Positions 25,125 through 33,245 of a DNA stretch of 64,000 bases are shown piece by piece. The DNA comes from Clostridiales bacterium. GTDB lineage: Bacteria > Bacillota > Clostridia > Christensenellales > Aristaeellaceae. Under the pieces are notes generated by a model. It saw only the letters and a list, made by a program, of their open reading frames with translations, was not told the DNA's origin and did no database searches. Location: positions 31,753 through 95,752 of the forward strand of contig SFNY01000026.1 in assembly GCA_004554085.1 (NCBI GenBank). The letters run 5' to 3'. Every line of letters starts with the position of its first letter. The stretch's first letter is position 1. Both the position numbers and the translations under genes were made by a program.

Positions 25125-25535
25125 TCAGATGATGATTCCGCTCAGGTGGTCGATCTCGTGCTGGATGATCTGCGCCGTCCAGCCGCTGAAGTTGCGGATG
25201 CGCGTCTTCATCTCCCGGGTCTGCCACTGCACCTTGATCTCCCGGTAGCGCTTTGTTTTCCGCGTGCCCGTCAGCGACAGGCAGCCCTCCTCGGCCTCAA
25301 ACGGCTCCGACCGCCGCAGGATCCTCGGGTTGAACATCTCCATGTAGCCGTCCTCGGCCTCAAAGGCGATGATGCACTTCGCCTGACCGATCATGTTCGC
25401 CGCCATGCCAACGCACTTCCCCGCGTTGGAGCGCAGCGTGTCCAGCAGGTCGTCCGCGATCTGCGCGTCCGCCGCCGTCGCAGGCGCGGATTCCTTCCGC
25501 AAAAACTCCAGATCCCGCATGATGGGCTGTACCAT
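25125..25535 (-). CDS. Peptide deformylase-like protein with altered motif 1
   Basis: A 136-residue member of the peptide deformylase fold, which removes the formyl group from new proteins. Motif 2 EEGCLSL (metal cysteine) and motif 3 HEIDHLSG (metal histidines and catalytic Glu) are intact. Motif 1 reads CVGMAANMIG instead of G-x-G-L-A-A-x-Q, so the conserved catalytic-site glutamine is replaced by methionine. Short deformylase-like proteins with this change occur in clostridia, probably beside a canonical Def elsewhere. Start ATG at 25535 has GGAGG eight bases upstream. Operon with the DUF554 gene. Confidence 0.82.
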   Translation of the reverse strand: MVQPIMRDLEFLRKESAPATAADAQIADDLLDTLRSNAGKCVGMAANMIGQAKCIIAFEAEDGYMEMFNPRILRRSEPFEAEEGCLSLTGTRKTKRYREIKVQWQTREMKTRIRNFSGWTAQIIQHEIDHLSGIII

Positions 25536-25565
25536 GCTTCCCGCCTCCATTCTTTTCCAACTCGC

Positions 25566-25594
25566 ATTATAGCACAGCTTCCCCCTTGCGTCCA
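25566..25594 (-). promoter_or_regulatory. Promoter of the deformylase-like gene
   Basis: Minus strand TGGACG (25589-25594), 17 bases, TATAAT (25566-25571). Confidence 0.7.
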
Positions 25595-25624
25595 TAAAAA
25601 TCGCGTATTTTCATATATAACCTA

Positions 25625-25659
25625 TTGACATAATGGGATTTATGTGGTAATATAAATCC
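25625..25659 (+). promoter_or_regulatory. metY promoter overlapped by an inverted repeat
   Basis: TTGACA (25625-25630), 17 bases, TAATAT (25648-25653). A perfect 8-bp inverted repeat GGATTTAT (25636-25643) / ATAAATCC (25652-25659) covers the spacer and -10, so sulfur-dependent repression is plausible. The leader also has CATCGC...GCGATG (about 25660-25679). Confidence 0.75.
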
Positions 25660-25702
25660 ATCGCGACACGCTGCGATGAATCCGCCGAAAGGATGTAAGG
25701 AC

Positions 25703-25759
25703 ATGAGTTTCTACTTTGAAAAGCTGGTGCGGGCCAACTTCCGCTTCGGACGAATGTGA
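25703..25759 (+). CDS. Possible 18-residue leader peptide upstream of metY
   Basis: A short ORF, MSFYFEKLVRANFRFGRM, lies between the metY promoter and the gene, with AAAGGA upstream of its ATG. Its TGA stop is followed in the same frame by two cysteine codons (TGC TGC). Position, start signals and aromatic/basic composition suit a regulatory leader peptide of a sulfur-assimilation gene, but translation is unproven. The in-frame GTG at 25756 and ATG at 25759 of the metY frame overlap its stop, so coupling to an extended MetY is conceivable. Confidence 0.5.
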   Translation: MSFYFEKLVRANFRFGRM

Positions 25760-25815
25760 TGCTGCACAGGTTTCACGCAAAACAGCACATTCAAAAGAAG
25801 AAAGGAAGCATCATC

Positions 25816-27099
25816 ATGTCGAATTATAAGTTTGAAACCCTTCAGCTCCACGTTGGCCAGGAGACTCCCGATCCGGCGACCGATTCCCGTGCGGTGCCGA
25901 TTTACGCCACCACGTCCTACGTATTCCGCAACTGTGAGCACGCCGCAGCGCGCTTCGGCCTGACCGACGCGGGCAACATCTACGGCCGCCTGACCAACTC
26001 CACCCAGGACGTGTTTGAGAAGCGCATCGCGGCGCTGGAGGGCGGCGTGGCTGGTCTGGCAGTCGCCTCGGGCGCGGCGGCAATTTCCTACACCCTGCAG
26101 GCGCTGGGGCAGAACGGCGGACACTTCGTCTCCCAGAAGACGATCTACGGCGGCAGCTACAACCTTCTGGCCCACACGCTGACCAACTTCGGCATCACCG
26201 CGAGCTTCGTAAACATCCACGACCTCAAAGAAGTTGAGGCTGCGATTCAGGACAACACCCGCGCCATCTACATCGAGACCCTGGGCAATCCCAACAGCGA
26301 CATCCCGGACATCGACGCGCTGGCGGAGCTGGCCCATAAGCACGGACTGCCGCTGGTGGTGGACAACACCTTCGGCACGCCCTATCTGATCCGCCCCATC
26401 GAGCACGGCGCGGACATCGTGGTGCACTCCGCGACCAAGTTCATCGGCGGTCACGGAACTACGCTGGGCGGCGTGATCGTGGACTCCGGCAAGTTTGACT
26501 GGGCGGCGTCCGGCAAGTATCCGGCCATCGCCGCGCCGAACCCCAGCTACCACGGCATCTCCTTCGTGGAGGCCGTCGGCCCCGCAGCCTTCGTCACCTA
26601 CATCCGCGCGATCCTGCTGCGCGACACCGGCGCGACCATCTCGCCCTTCGCGGCCTTCCTGCTGCTGCAGGGCACCGAGACGCTGTCGCTGCGCTTGGAG
26701 CGCCACGCCGAGAACACCAAAAAGGTGGTGGAATTCCTGGCGAAGCATCCGCTGGTGGAGCACGTCAACCATCCGTCGCTGCCGGATCATCCGGATCACG
26801 CGCTGTATGAGAAGTACTTCCCCAACGGCGGCGGCTCCATCTTCACCTTCGAGATCAAGGGCGGCGTGGAGGAGGCCCACAAGTTCATCGACAATCTGGA
26901 GATCTTCTCGCTGCTGGCCAACGTCGCAGACGTCAAGAGCCTGGTGATCCATCCGGCCACCACCACCCACAGTCAGCTGAGCCCCGAGGAGCTGCTGGAT
27001 CAGGGCATCAAGCCCAACACCATTCGTCTGTCCGTCGGCACCGAGCACATCGACGACATTCTCGCCGACCTGCAGCGCGGTTTCGATGCACTGAAATAA
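25816..27099 (+). CDS. metY: O-acetylhomoserine sulfhydrylase (aminocarboxypropyltransferase)
   Basis: A 427-residue PLP enzyme that makes homocysteine (or methionine) from O-acetylhomoserine and sulfide (or methanethiol). Cys/Met-metabolism features are clear: THPATxA-like ETPDPATDSRAVPIYATTSY at the start, NIYGRLTNST, SGAAAISYTLQAL, VVDNTFGTPYL, and the PLP lysine in HSATKFIGGHGTTLGG. The C-terminus has LSVGTEHIDDILADLQ. Length matches MetY rather than the shorter MetB/MetC. The ATG at 25816 has AAAGGAAG nine bases upstream. Single gene behind a regulated-looking promoter and possible leader peptide. Confidence 0.95.
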   Translation: MSNYKFETLQLHVGQETPDPATDSRAVPIYATTSYVFRNCEHAAARFGLTDAGNIYGRLTNSTQDVFEKRIAALEGGVAGLAVASGAAAISYTLQALGQNGGHFVSQKTIYGGSYNLLAHTLTNFGITASFVNIHDLKEVEAAIQDNTRAIYIETLGNPNSDIPDIDALAELAHKHGLPLVVDNTFGTPYLIRPIEHGADIVVHSATKFIGGHGTTLGGVIVDSGKFDWAASGKYPAIAAPNPSYHGISFVEAVGPAAFVTYIRAILLRDTGATISPFAAFLLLQGTETLSLRLERHAENTKKVVEFLAKHPLVEHVNHPSLPDHPDHALYEKYFPNGGGSIFTFEIKGGVEEAHKFIDNLEIFSLLANVADVKSLVIHPATTTHSQLSPEELLDQGIKPNTIRLSVGTEHIDDILADLQRGFDALK

Positions 27100-27139
27100 T
27101 TTCCCTGAATTCCTCTCACTTCTTACTTCTCCAACAGAA

Positions 27140-27178
27140 GCCCCCTGCCGCGGCGACGGTGCCTCGGCAGGGGGCGTA
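27140..27178 (+). terminator. metY terminator
   Basis: GCCCCCTGCCG (27140-27150) pairs with CGGCAGGGGGC (27165-27175); short T-containing tail. Confidence 0.7.
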
Positions 27179-27199
27179 TTGCTTCTATAATATGCGCTG

Positions 27200-27442
27200 C
27201 CTCTGCAGCTATGCGGCGGGGTGAAGGCACCCCGCCCTACGGGTGTGGAGGGAATCCAAGCAGTAATTCTTCAGAACCAGACGCAAGAAATCCAGTTCAT
27301 TCTTGCCGGACTGAATTTCGTGCTTACAGCGAAAGACACTTTAGAAACGAAGCATAGAAAATCGACCCCATGATCTACGGGGTCGATTTGCGTTCGCTTA
27401 AACGCCGACAGGCAAGTGGCTGCGGGCCCAGCCCGCCGCCCA
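27200..27442. repeat. Dispersed double-hairpin intergenic element (locus 3, reversed)
   Basis: Lies between convergent genes, in the opposite orientation to locus 1. It contains the GGCGGGG...CCCCGCCCTAC block (about 27210-27241). The distal-type hairpin D (27287-27298 with 27308-27319, loop ATTCTTGCC) has one mismatch and one wobble. Perfect hairpin E (27360-27370 with 27380-27390) has the same stem core as hairpin B of locus 1. The lead-in AACGCCGACAGGCA runs to the stop codon of the permease gene at 27443. Confidence 0.85.
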
Positions 27443-28744
27443 TCACTTCGCGGATTCGGAGGCCTTGCGGCGAATCACGTCGATGATGACGGCGATGACG
27501 ATGATCAGGCCCTTGACCATCTTCTGCGGGCCCTGTGCGACGCCCAGCAGGTTCAGGCCGTTGGCGATGATGCCGATGATCAGGATGCCGATCAGCGTGC
27601 CGAACATGGAGCCCTCACCGCCGGACATGGACGTGCCGCCGATGACGACCGCCGCGATGGCGTCCATCTCCTGACCGTCGGCGTTGGTGGGAACGGCGGA
27701 GTCCAGGCGAGAGGAGAGCAGCAGCGCAGCCACGCCGCAGCACAGGCCGCTGAACATGTACACGAAGCACTTGACCTTCTTCAGGTTGATGCCGGAGAGC
27801 TTGGCGCAGTTCTCATTGCCGCCGACCGCATAGGTGAAGCGGCCGATGCGGGTGTAGCGCAGGATGTACCAGCCCAGCAGGAACACCGCGATCAGGATCA
27901 GCGTGGAGTACAGCGGAATGCCGCCCACGCGGCTGGAGATGTTGGTGAAGCCCTTGGGGAAGGTGTAGATGGGCTGGCCGTTGGTCACGGTGTAGGCCGC
28001 GCCACGCACGATGGACATCATGCCCAGGGTGGCGATGAAGGGCGGCAGGTTGAGGAAGGAGATCAGCATGCCGTTGATCAGGCCGATCAGGCCGGAGAAC
28101 AGGATGCACACGATGATGGTGATGATCACCGGCACGCCGAAGTTCTTCATCAGAATGCCCATCAGCAGGCCGGAGAGCGCGATGTTCGAGCCGACGGACA
28201 GGTCGATGCCGCCGGAGATGATGACGAAGGTCATACCAACCGCCACCACGAAGTTCAGAGCGATCTGCTGGAACACGTTCAGGAAGTTGCTGGCGGTGAA
28301 GAACACGGGGGAGGCGATGGCCAGGTCGAGGCACAGCGCCGCCAGCGCGATCAGGATGCCCAGGACGCTTCCGGAGGAGCCGAGCTTCTTCACGCCCTGC
28401 TTCGCCTTCTTCTTCTGCTTGTACGCGGAGTAGGCAAAGCCGCCCACGCCGATGATCAGCGCGTCCACGACCACCACCCACAGCATGGCGCTGGCGCCCT
28501 TGAGCTTCATGACGAAGCTGTCCATGCCGGACACGACCACCTCGTCGGGAACCACAACGCTGTCCGGGTCGATGCCCAGGATGTCCGCGGCGGCGATCTG
28601 GGCCAGGGCCTGTTTGCGGGCGGCCTGCTGCGCCTCGATTTCCGCCAGGCGATCCTCCTGGGATGCGGCAAAGAGATTCAGAGCGGCAACCGCGACGCCG
28701 ACGACCAGGCAAAGGATAAACAGGATTTTCAGACTCTTTTTCAT
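27443..28744 (-). CDS. Sugar ABC transporter permease (RbsC/MglC family) with N-terminal extension
   Basis: A 433-residue permease of the ribose/galactose/xylose type (branched-chain-like BPD_transp_2 fold). The core begins near residue 125 and shows FVVAVGMTFVIISGGIDLSVGS, LNLPPFIATLGMMSIVRG and the cytoplasmic GGNENCAKLSGINL plus VIGGTSMSGGEGS loops. About 120 extra residues precede it: a membrane segment (7-27), a charged stretch with a QAARKQALAQIAAADILGI segment, and a second membrane segment (88-107). That extension is unusual for RbsC (~320 residues). Last gene of the SBP-ATPase-permease operon. ATG at 28744 with AGAGGG upstream. Confidence 0.9.
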   Translation of the reverse strand: MKKSLKILFILCLVVGVAVAALNLFAASQEDRLAEIEAQQAARKQALAQIAAADILGIDPDSVVVPDEVVVSGMDSFVMKLKGASAMLWVVVVDALIIGVGGFAYSAYKQKKKAKQGVKKLGSSGSVLGILIALAALCLDLAIASPVFFTASNFLNVFQQIALNFVVAVGMTFVIISGGIDLSVGSNIALSGLLMGILMKNFGVPVIITIIVCILFSGLIGLINGMLISFLNLPPFIATLGMMSIVRGAAYTVTNGQPIYTFPKGFTNISSRVGGIPLYSTLILIAVFLLGWYILRYTRIGRFTYAVGGNENCAKLSGINLKKVKCFVYMFSGLCCGVAALLLSSRLDSAVPTNADGQEMDAIAAVVIGGTSMSGGEGSMFGTLIGILIIGIIANGLNLLGVAQGPQKMVKGLIIVIAVIIDVIRRKASESAK

Positions 28745-28770
28745 GGTATCTTACCCTCTCTCATGCAGAA

Positions 28771-30273
28771 TTACGCGGTGTGCTTGTCGCCGCCGGTGGC
28801 GTAATAGAGTATCTTTTCCTGGGTGAGCGCTTCGTCGTTGTCGAACACGCCGGTGATCTCGCCCTGGTGCATCACGGCGACCCGGTCGCTCATGCCCAGA
28901 ACCTCCGGCATCTCCGAGGAAATCATCACCACGGCCACGCCCTGCTGGATCAGGCTGTTGATGATGTTGTACACCTCGATCTTCGCGCCCACGTCGATGC
29001 CGCGGGTGGGTTCGTCGAAGATGATGACCTTGGAGTCGCTCAGCAGCCACTTCGCCAGAACCACCTTCTGCTGGTTGCCGCCGGAGAGGTTCCGCGCCAG
29101 CTGCAGCGGCGAAGGGGTCTTGATCTTCAGGCTCTGGATGTATTCGTTGACGGTATCCTTTTCCTTGCCCAGGTTCATGTGGGCGCTTGCGCCGAACTTG
29201 TCCAGCGTGGCCAGGGTGATGTTCTGCGCAACCGACATGGTCAGCACCAGACCCTCGCCCTTGCGGTCCTCGGTCACGAAGCCGATGCCCGCCTGGATGG
29301 CGTCCAGCGGCTGGTGAATCTCCACCTTCTGCCCGTCGATGTAGATCTCGCCGGACTCCTTGGGATCCATGCCGAAGATGGCGCGCGCGGTCTCAGTGCG
29401 GCCCGCGCCCACCAGGCCCGCGATGCCCAGGATCTCGCCGCCGCGCACCTCGAAGGAGATGTCCTTTACCTGTTTGCCGGCGTTGATCTTCTCCACGCGC
29501 AGGCGCACGTCGCCCTTTTCCACGTGGATCTTCGGGAACTTTTCCTTCAGCTCGCGGCCCACCATGTAGCGGATGATCTCGTCCAGATTGGTGTCCGCCA
29601 CGTTCAGTTCGGTCACGTTGCAGCCGTCGCGCATGATCGTTGCGCGGTCGCAGATCTCCATGACCTCCTCCAGACGGTGAGAAATATAGATGACCGATAC
29701 GCCGCGGGACTTGAGCATCCGGATCGTATCGAACAGCGTCTTGATTTCACGGTTGGTCAGCGGCGCGGTGGGCTCGTCCATGATCAGCACCTTGGAGTTG
29801 ATCGAAAGGGACTTGGCCACCTCCACCATCTGCTTGTGCGCCACGCCCAGATCGCGCACCAGCGTGTGCGCGTCGATGTCCACGCCCAGGTCGTCCAGCA
29901 GCTTCTGCGCCTCGGTGAACATGCGGCTCCAGTCCACCATGAAGCGGTTCTTCATGATCTGGCGGCCCATGAAGATGTTCTCCGCCACGGTCAGCTGCTC
30001 GGTCAGGTTCAGCTCCTGATAGATGGTGCTGATGCACAGCCGCTGAGCATCGTGGGAGGAGTTGATCTCCACCTTCTCACCATCGAAGTAAATTTCGCCT
30101 TCATCCTTCTGATAGGCGCCCGAGAGTATCTTCATCAGCGTGGACTTGCCCGCGCCGTTTTCGCCCAGCAGCGCGTGGCATTCGCCCTTTTTCACGCTCA
30201 GGTTCACATGATCCAGCGCCAATACGCCCGGGAATTTTTTAACGATGCCGCGCATCTCAAGAAATTCTGCCAC
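28771..30273 (-). CDS. Sugar ABC transporter ATP-binding protein (RbsA/MglA family)
   Basis: A 500-residue tandem-NBD ATPase energising a sugar importer. NBD1 has Walker A LLGENGAGKSTLMK, Walker B VLIMDEPTAPL and the H-loop ISHRLEEV. NBD2 has the degenerate Walker A LVGAGRTETAR, the signature LSGGNQQKVVLAKWL and IFDEPTRGIDVG. GTG at 30273 is chosen as start because GGGAGAGGG stands just before it; the ATG at 30288 has no such site. It lies between the binding-protein gene and the permease gene and is the only ATPase of the system. Confidence 0.93.
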   Translation of the reverse strand: MAEFLEMRGIVKKFPGVLALDHVNLSVKKGECHALLGENGAGKSTLMKILSGAYQKDEGEIYFDGEKVEINSSHDAQRLCISTIYQELNLTEQLTVAENIFMGRQIMKNRFMVDWSRMFTEAQKLLDDLGVDIDAHTLVRDLGVAHKQMVEVAKSLSINSKVLIMDEPTAPLTNREIKTLFDTIRMLKSRGVSVIYISHRLEEVMEICDRATIMRDGCNVTELNVADTNLDEIIRYMVGRELKEKFPKIHVEKGDVRLRVEKINAGKQVKDISFEVRGGEILGIAGLVGAGRTETARAIFGMDPKESGEIYIDGQKVEIHQPLDAIQAGIGFVTEDRKGEGLVLTMSVAQNITLATLDKFGASAHMNLGKEKDTVNEYIQSLKIKTPSPLQLARNLSGGNQQKVVLAKWLLSDSKVIIFDEPTRGIDVGAKIEVYNIINSLIQQGVAVVMISSEMPEVLGMSDRVAVMHQGEITGVFDNDEALTQEKILYYATGGDKHTA

Positions 30274-30312
30274 GGGACCCTCTCCCATCCATTTGGTTTA
30301 ATTGATTGAAAG

Positions 30313-30339
30313 GCGGCGGCGCGCAGGGCGCGCCGCCGC
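30313..30339 (-). promoter_or_regulatory. Intercistronic hairpin between binding protein and ATPase genes
   Basis: A perfect 12 bp GC-only stem (30313-30324 with 30328-30339, 3-base loop) without a U-tract follows the binding-protein gene. Such hairpins commonly stabilise or attenuate the transcript so that binding protein exceeds transporter. Confidence 0.65.
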
Positions 30340-30365
30340 AGCTGCTGCATTCCGCAGCGATATGC

Positions 30366-31283
30366 TTACTTGATGTAATCGTCCACGATGGTGGCGTCGA
30401 CGACGGTGGTGGGCGCCTCGATGACCTTCTCGGTGCGCTCCACGCCGTTGATGGCGTCGACCAGCGCCTTGATGGCGTTGGCGCCGATCTCCACCGGGCC
30501 GCAGGACAGGGTGGCGTTCAGCTCGCCCGCCTTCACGGACTCGAATGCGTTGGGGTTGCCGTCCAGGCCGACGCAGATGATGTCGGTGCGGTTCAGCTGC
30601 TTGCAGGCCTGCACTGCGCCCAGAGCCATCTCATCGCTCAGGCCGTAGATGACGGAGATTTCCGGATGGGCCTGGATCATGTCCATGGCGGCGTTCATGC
30701 CCTTCTCACGGACCCAGTCGCCCGGCTGGGTGGCGACCAGCTCGATGCCCGGATAGGCCTCGGCGCAGCGATCCACGAAGCCGCCCATGCGCTGGGTGGT
30801 GTAGTCGGACGGCAGGCCCTCGATGATGGCGACCTTCGCGGTGCCGCCGGTCTGCTCGTTTACCCAGTCGGCGATGTTCGCGCCGCCGTTGTACTGGTTG
30901 TAGCCGGAGTAGGCGTACACATCCGCGCCCTCGATCTCGGTGATGGTGTTGAACATGACCACCGGAACGCCGGCCTCATTGGCCTTCTGGATGGCGGGGA
31001 TCAGTGCGTCCAGGTTGATGCCGCACACGGCGATGCCCTTCACGCCCTGGGTGATGAAGTCTTCCATCATGGAAGTCTGGGTTGCGTAGTCGTCCTCAGA
31101 TTCGGGAGCCATGACGATGAGCTCATAGCCCAGCGCCTCGGCGACGGGGGTCGCGCCCTCGATGCAGCTGGCATAGAACGGGCTGGTCATCGCAGGCGGC
31201 AGGAAGCCCAGCTGATCCGCTGCGAACGCGGAGGAGGTGAGAATCATCAGGGTGACAAGTACGAGTGCAAGAACCTTCTTCAT
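30366..31283 (-). CDS. Sugar ABC transporter substrate-binding protein (RbsB-like)
   Basis: A 305-residue periplasmic-binding-protein type 1 domain (Peripla_BP_4). Residues 1-24 form a signal peptide ending SSAFA with no lipobox cysteine, so export without lipid anchoring is predicted. Binding fold landmarks are MTSPFYASCIEGATPVAEALGYEL, GVKGIAVCGINLDALIPAI, AGVPVVMFNT and IYGLSDEMALGAVQA. The sugar cannot be named. Start ATG at 31283 has GGAGGG nine bases before. First gene of the operon, with its own promoter at 31359-31387. Confidence 0.92.
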   Translation of the reverse strand: MKKVLALVLVTLMILTSSAFAADQLGFLPPAMTSPFYASCIEGATPVAEALGYELIVMAPESEDDYATQTSMMEDFITQGVKGIAVCGINLDALIPAIQKANEAGVPVVMFNTITEIEGADVYAYSGYNQYNGGANIADWVNEQTGGTAKVAIIEGLPSDYTTQRMGGFVDRCAEAYPGIELVATQPGDWVREKGMNAAMDMIQAHPEISVIYGLSDEMALGAVQACKQLNRTDIICVGLDGNPNAFESVKAGELNATLSCGPVEIGANAIKALVDAINGVERTEKVIEAPTTVVDATIVDDYIK

Positions 31284-31358
31284 TACAGGTACCCTCCTTA
31301 CTATTTTTATGCTTTGCAGCATATAAATGAAACAAAACCGTATACGCCGATTTGTTAA

Positions 31359-31387
31359 ATTATATCATTGTTTCCGGCTGATTTCAA
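31359..31387 (-). promoter_or_regulatory. Promoter of the RbsB-like ABC operon
   Basis: Minus strand TTGAAA (31382-31387), 17 bases, TATAAT (31359-31364). Confidence 0.8.
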
Positions 31388-31477
31388 CAAGTTTTTTTGG
31401 AATTAGGTTCGATTTATTCCTGCGAATTTAACTTTCGCTAAGAATTCAGGGAATTCCGCACATTTAACCTCCTGCGA

Positions 31478-31506
31478 TGGACAGTTTTTCCGTTCAACGC
31501 TAGAAT
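31478..31506 (+). promoter_or_regulatory. Promoter of the malic enzyme gene
   Basis: TGGACA (31478-31483), 17 bases, TAGAAT (31501-31506), giving a leader of about 65 bases. Confidence 0.6.
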
Positions 31507-31577
31507 GATAGGGAAGCTTTTTGGCGCAGCCGCAGCTGCCCGAGCGAGAACTCATCAATGGAAGAGGATACAGCAAT

Positions 31578-32783
31578 ATGAATTATGCAGAGGAAAGCCT
31601 GCGCCTGCACGAAAAGTGCAAGGGCAAGATTGAAGTTGTGACCCGCGTTCCCGTCTCCACCAAGGAGGACCTCTCCCTGGCCTACACCCCCGGCGTGGCG
31701 CAGCCCTGCCTGGAGATTCAGAAGGACGTTGAAAAGAGCTACGAGCTGACCCGCCGCTGGAACACCTGCCTGGTCGTGACCGACGGCAGCGCGGTTCTGG
31801 GCCTGGGCGACATCGGCCCCGAGGCCGGCATGCCGGTGATGGAGGGCAAGTGCGTGCTGTTCAAGGCCTTCGGCGACGTGGACGCGTTCCCGCTGTGCAT
31901 CAAGTCCAAGGATGTGGACGAGATCGTGAACACCGTGTACCTGATCTCCGGCTCCTGCGGCGGCGTGAACCTGGAGGACATCTCCGCGCCCCGCTGCTTC
32001 GAGATCGAAAAGAAGCTGAAGGAGAAGTGCGACATCCCGATCTTCCACGACGATCAGCACGGCACCGCCATCATCACCCTGGCGGGCCTGATCAACGCGC
32101 TGAAGGTGGTCGGCAAGCATCGCGACGAGATCAAGGTCGTGGTCAACGGCGCGGGCGCGGCCGCCACCGCCATCACCAAGCTGCTGCTCTCCTACGGCAT
32201 CAAGAACATCACCATGTGCGACCGCAAGGGCGCGATCTACGAGGGCCGCGTCGAGGGCATGAACCCCTACAAGGAGGAGATGGCGAAGCTCACCAATCCC
32301 TCCCGCCAGGCAGGCTCCCTGAAGGACGTGATCGTGGGCGCGGACGTGTTCATCGGCGTGTCCGCACCCGGTGCGCTGACCACCGAGATGGTGCGCACCA
32401 TGAACCGCGACGCCATCGTGTTCGCCTGCGCCAATCCCACCCCCGAGATCTATCCCGAGGACGCGAAGGCCGGCGGCGCGAAGGTCGTCTCCACCGGACG
32501 CAGCGACTATCCCAACCAGATCAACAATGTGCTGGCCTTCCCGGCGCTGTTCCGCGGCGCGTTCGACGTGCGCGCACGCGACATCAATGAAGAGATGAAG
32601 ATCGCTGCCGCATACGCCCTGGCGAACCTGATCTCCGACGAGGAGCTGAACGCGGACTACATCATCCCCGCCGCCTTCGATCCCCGGGTCAAGGAGGCCG
32701 TGTCCAAGGCCGTGGCCCAGGCCGCCCGCGACACCGGCGTAGCCCGGCAGGCAGGGCCTGCTGCCACATACTGCCGTGCTTAA
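31578..32783 (+). CDS. Malic enzyme (malate dehydrogenase, decarboxylating)
   Basis: A 401-residue NAD(P)-dependent enzyme converting malate to pyruvate and CO2, linking C4 acids to pyruvate. Motifs are SLAYTPGVAQPCLEI (substrate tyrosine), VVTDGSAVLGLGDIGPEAGMPVMEGK, IFHDDQHGTAII (metal aspartates), the Rossmann loop VVVNGAGAAATAI, and CANPTPEI. It is the short bacterial form without a phosphotransacetylase domain. The start ATG at 31578 has GAGG upstream. The last ~12 residues (after AARDTGVAR) are encoded by a dispersed intergenic repeat that also supplies the stop codon. Confidence 0.95.
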   Translation: MNYAEESLRLHEKCKGKIEVVTRVPVSTKEDLSLAYTPGVAQPCLEIQKDVEKSYELTRRWNTCLVVTDGSAVLGLGDIGPEAGMPVMEGKCVLFKAFGDVDAFPLCIKSKDVDEIVNTVYLISGSCGGVNLEDISAPRCFEIEKKLKEKCDIPIFHDDQHGTAIITLAGLINALKVVGKHRDEIKVVVNGAGAAATAITKLLLSYGIKNITMCDRKGAIYEGRVEGMNPYKEEMAKLTNPSRQAGSLKDVIVGADVFIGVSAPGALTTEMVRTMNRDAIVFACANPTPEIYPEDAKAGGAKVVSTGRSDYPNQINNVLAFPALFRGAFDVRARDINEEMKIAAAYALANLISDEELNADYIIPAAFDPRVKEAVSKAVAQAARDTGVARQAGPAATYCRA

Positions 32784-33245
32784 TTGAACGAACCTCTGCC
32801 CCCATTGATTCAAGGGGCAGAGGTTCTATCTTTCTATTCGCTTGCAAACGTTGCATTCGCCCGAAATTCACTCCGTAGATTATGGAGTGAATTTCTTACG
32901 TCCGTTTTTGGCATACTCCTGAAGCCAAACGCAAGATCTTCGCCCCATTCCTGCCGGGGCGAAGATCGGGTAAATGCGATCATTTCGCATCCAGATGAAA
33001 GACAGAAAACCTGTCCCATTCTTGCCGGGACAGGTTTTCGTTCAATCAAACACGGCAGTATGTGGCCGCGGGCCCTGCCCGCAAACCAAACGCAAGAAAT
33101 CCGTCCCATTCTTGACGGGACGGATTTCGGGGAAAGGCAAACATAACGCAAGGAAAGAAACACAGAACCTCTGCCCCTTGAACAAGTGGGGGCAGAGGTT
33201 CGTTCGCTGAAACGCCGACAGGCAAGTGGCTGCGGCGCCTCGCCG
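32749..33245. repeat. Array of six hairpins of the dispersed element family (locus 4)
   Basis: The 460-base gap between convergent genes, plus the end of the malic enzyme gene, holds six 12-13 bp perfect stems: F 32790-32826, G 32863-32895, H 32935-32967, I 33005-33039, J 33096-33128, K 33165-33201. F-G face the malic enzyme; K-J and I-H, read on the minus strand, face the permease. Spacing inside each pair is 36-37 bases. Loops are CATTGATTCAA-like (F, K), GTAGATTAT (G) or ATTCTTGCC-like (H, I, J). Lead-in modules flank the array. Confidence 0.9.

Noticed and set aside
25660..25815. SAM (S-box) or T-box riboswitch before metY
   Set aside because: The leader is short and lacks the conserved S-box core and the T-box AGGGUGGNACCGCG-type sequence.
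32786..33202. CRISPR array
   Set aside because: The repeated units are hairpins with differing stems and irregular spacing, and no near-identical direct repeats, spacers or cas genes are present.
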